Source of the DNA: 2011-GWA2-47-8b sp964361325
GTDB lineage: Bacteria; Patescibacteriota; Minisyncoccia; UBA6257; WO2-44-18
DNA: 40,707 bases
Direction of reading: 5' to 3'
NCBI GenBank assembly: GCA_964361325.1
Contig: CAYHZT010000002.1
Coordinates: 1 to 40,707, forward strand
Both the position numbers and the translations under genes were made by a program. Shown here in pieces: positions 40,591-40,707 of this stretch. Position 1 is the first letter of the stretch. Each line of letters starts with the position of its first letter. Below the pieces are notes generated by a model that was not told the origin of the DNA, made no database searches, and saw only the letters and a list, made by a program, of their open reading frames with translations.

Positions 40591-40707
40591 TTACTTACTT
40601 TCAGAATCGTCGACAAATGATTTTGCTGTCAAAAACACTTTTACGTACTCATCCGCCGACTTTTTCCAAGAAAAACTTTTCGCGGCGGCCATCTCTTTGC
40701 GTGAAAT
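40591..40707 (-). CDS. Probable glycosyltransferase, C-terminal end only
   Basis: An open frame of 38 codons enters from the window edge and stops at 40591-40593, 2 nt before the GH57 start. It reads like the end of a GT4-type glycosyltransferase: KEMAAAKSFSWKKSADEYVKVF is the usual closing helix (FSWEKTAxxxLxVY). Pairing of a glycosyltransferase with a GH57 enzyme is common in glycogen-type pathways. The rest of the gene is outside the window, so the call is by context and this short segment. Confidence 0.5.
   Translation of the reverse strand: MSRKEMAAAKSFSWKKSADEYVKVFLTAKSFVDDSESK

Overview
The window looks like chromosomal DNA of a Candidate Phyla Radiation bacterium (Patescibacteria, most likely a Parcubacteria-type lineage). 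This is inferred from the mix of genes and was not tested by a search. The supporting signs are: a very large secreted surface protein that begins with a signal peptide, a short coiled coil and a peptidoglycan-binding-like domain; a small helix-bundle/winged-helix protein beside it; an ftsK - RodZ-like - recA run; tightly packed genes with 1-60 nt overlaps; mostly weak or absent Shine-Dalgarno sites; and many short DNA repeats carried in frame inside conserved genes. No rRNA, tRNA, CRISPR array, transposase or phage gene was seen. No gene-free stretch exceeds 300 bases; the longest (23687-23968, 282 nt) holds a terminator and predicted RNA hairpins.

Region 1 (1-18946) is a surface-glycan locus. 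Fourteen minus-strand genes run from 18946 down to 2705, many with overlapping stop/start codons, so they probably form one long operon. In transcription order: a GT4 glycosyltransferase, a tandem double GT4 protein, a methyltransferase, a GT4, a methyltransferase, a GT4, a NeuA-type CMP-nonulosonate synthetase, a Wzx-type flippase, a GT-B-like transferase, NeuB, NeuC, a free-standing CBS-domain pair, a NodB-type deacetylase and a B12-binding radical SAM enzyme. NeuC, NeuB and NeuA are the core of sialic/legionaminic-type acid synthesis. The transferases, flippase, methyltransferases, deacetylase and radical SAM enzyme would assemble, decorate and export a nonulosonate-containing glycan. Two plus-strand methyltransferases (1246-2693) and a second copy of the GT-B-like gene (1-1174, cut by the window edge) extend the locus.

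Region 2 (19052-24619) holds a membrane-anchored TPR protein, the 1271-residue surface (S-layer-like) protein with its own strong terminator and a structured leader, and the helix-bundle/HTH protein. The surface protein is a plausible acceptor for the glycan, but that is inference.

Region 3 (24646-32797) is housekeeping: a GalU-like nucleotidyltransferase, a small membrane protein, a ClpB-type disaggregase that carries a ClpP-loop-like LGF tripeptide, a cysteine desulfurase with several in-frame repeat insertions, a YkuK-like protein, a DEDDy exonuclease, a small lipoprotein, and a phosphomannomutase split into two frames at an A6 run.

Region 4 (32916-40707) holds FtsK, a RodZ-like HTH/membrane protein, RecA and a membrane protein on the plus strand. 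On the minus strand are a YvcK-like protein, a cardiolipin-synthase-type phospholipase D, a GH57 glycosidase with a C-terminal UVR motif, and the end of what looks like a glycosyltransferase.

The most unusual signal is a family of heptanucleotide tandem arrays (7 nt x 3 = 7 codons) and GC-rich palindromes placed in frame inside functional genes. One of them forms the linker between the two halves of the double glycosyltransferase.
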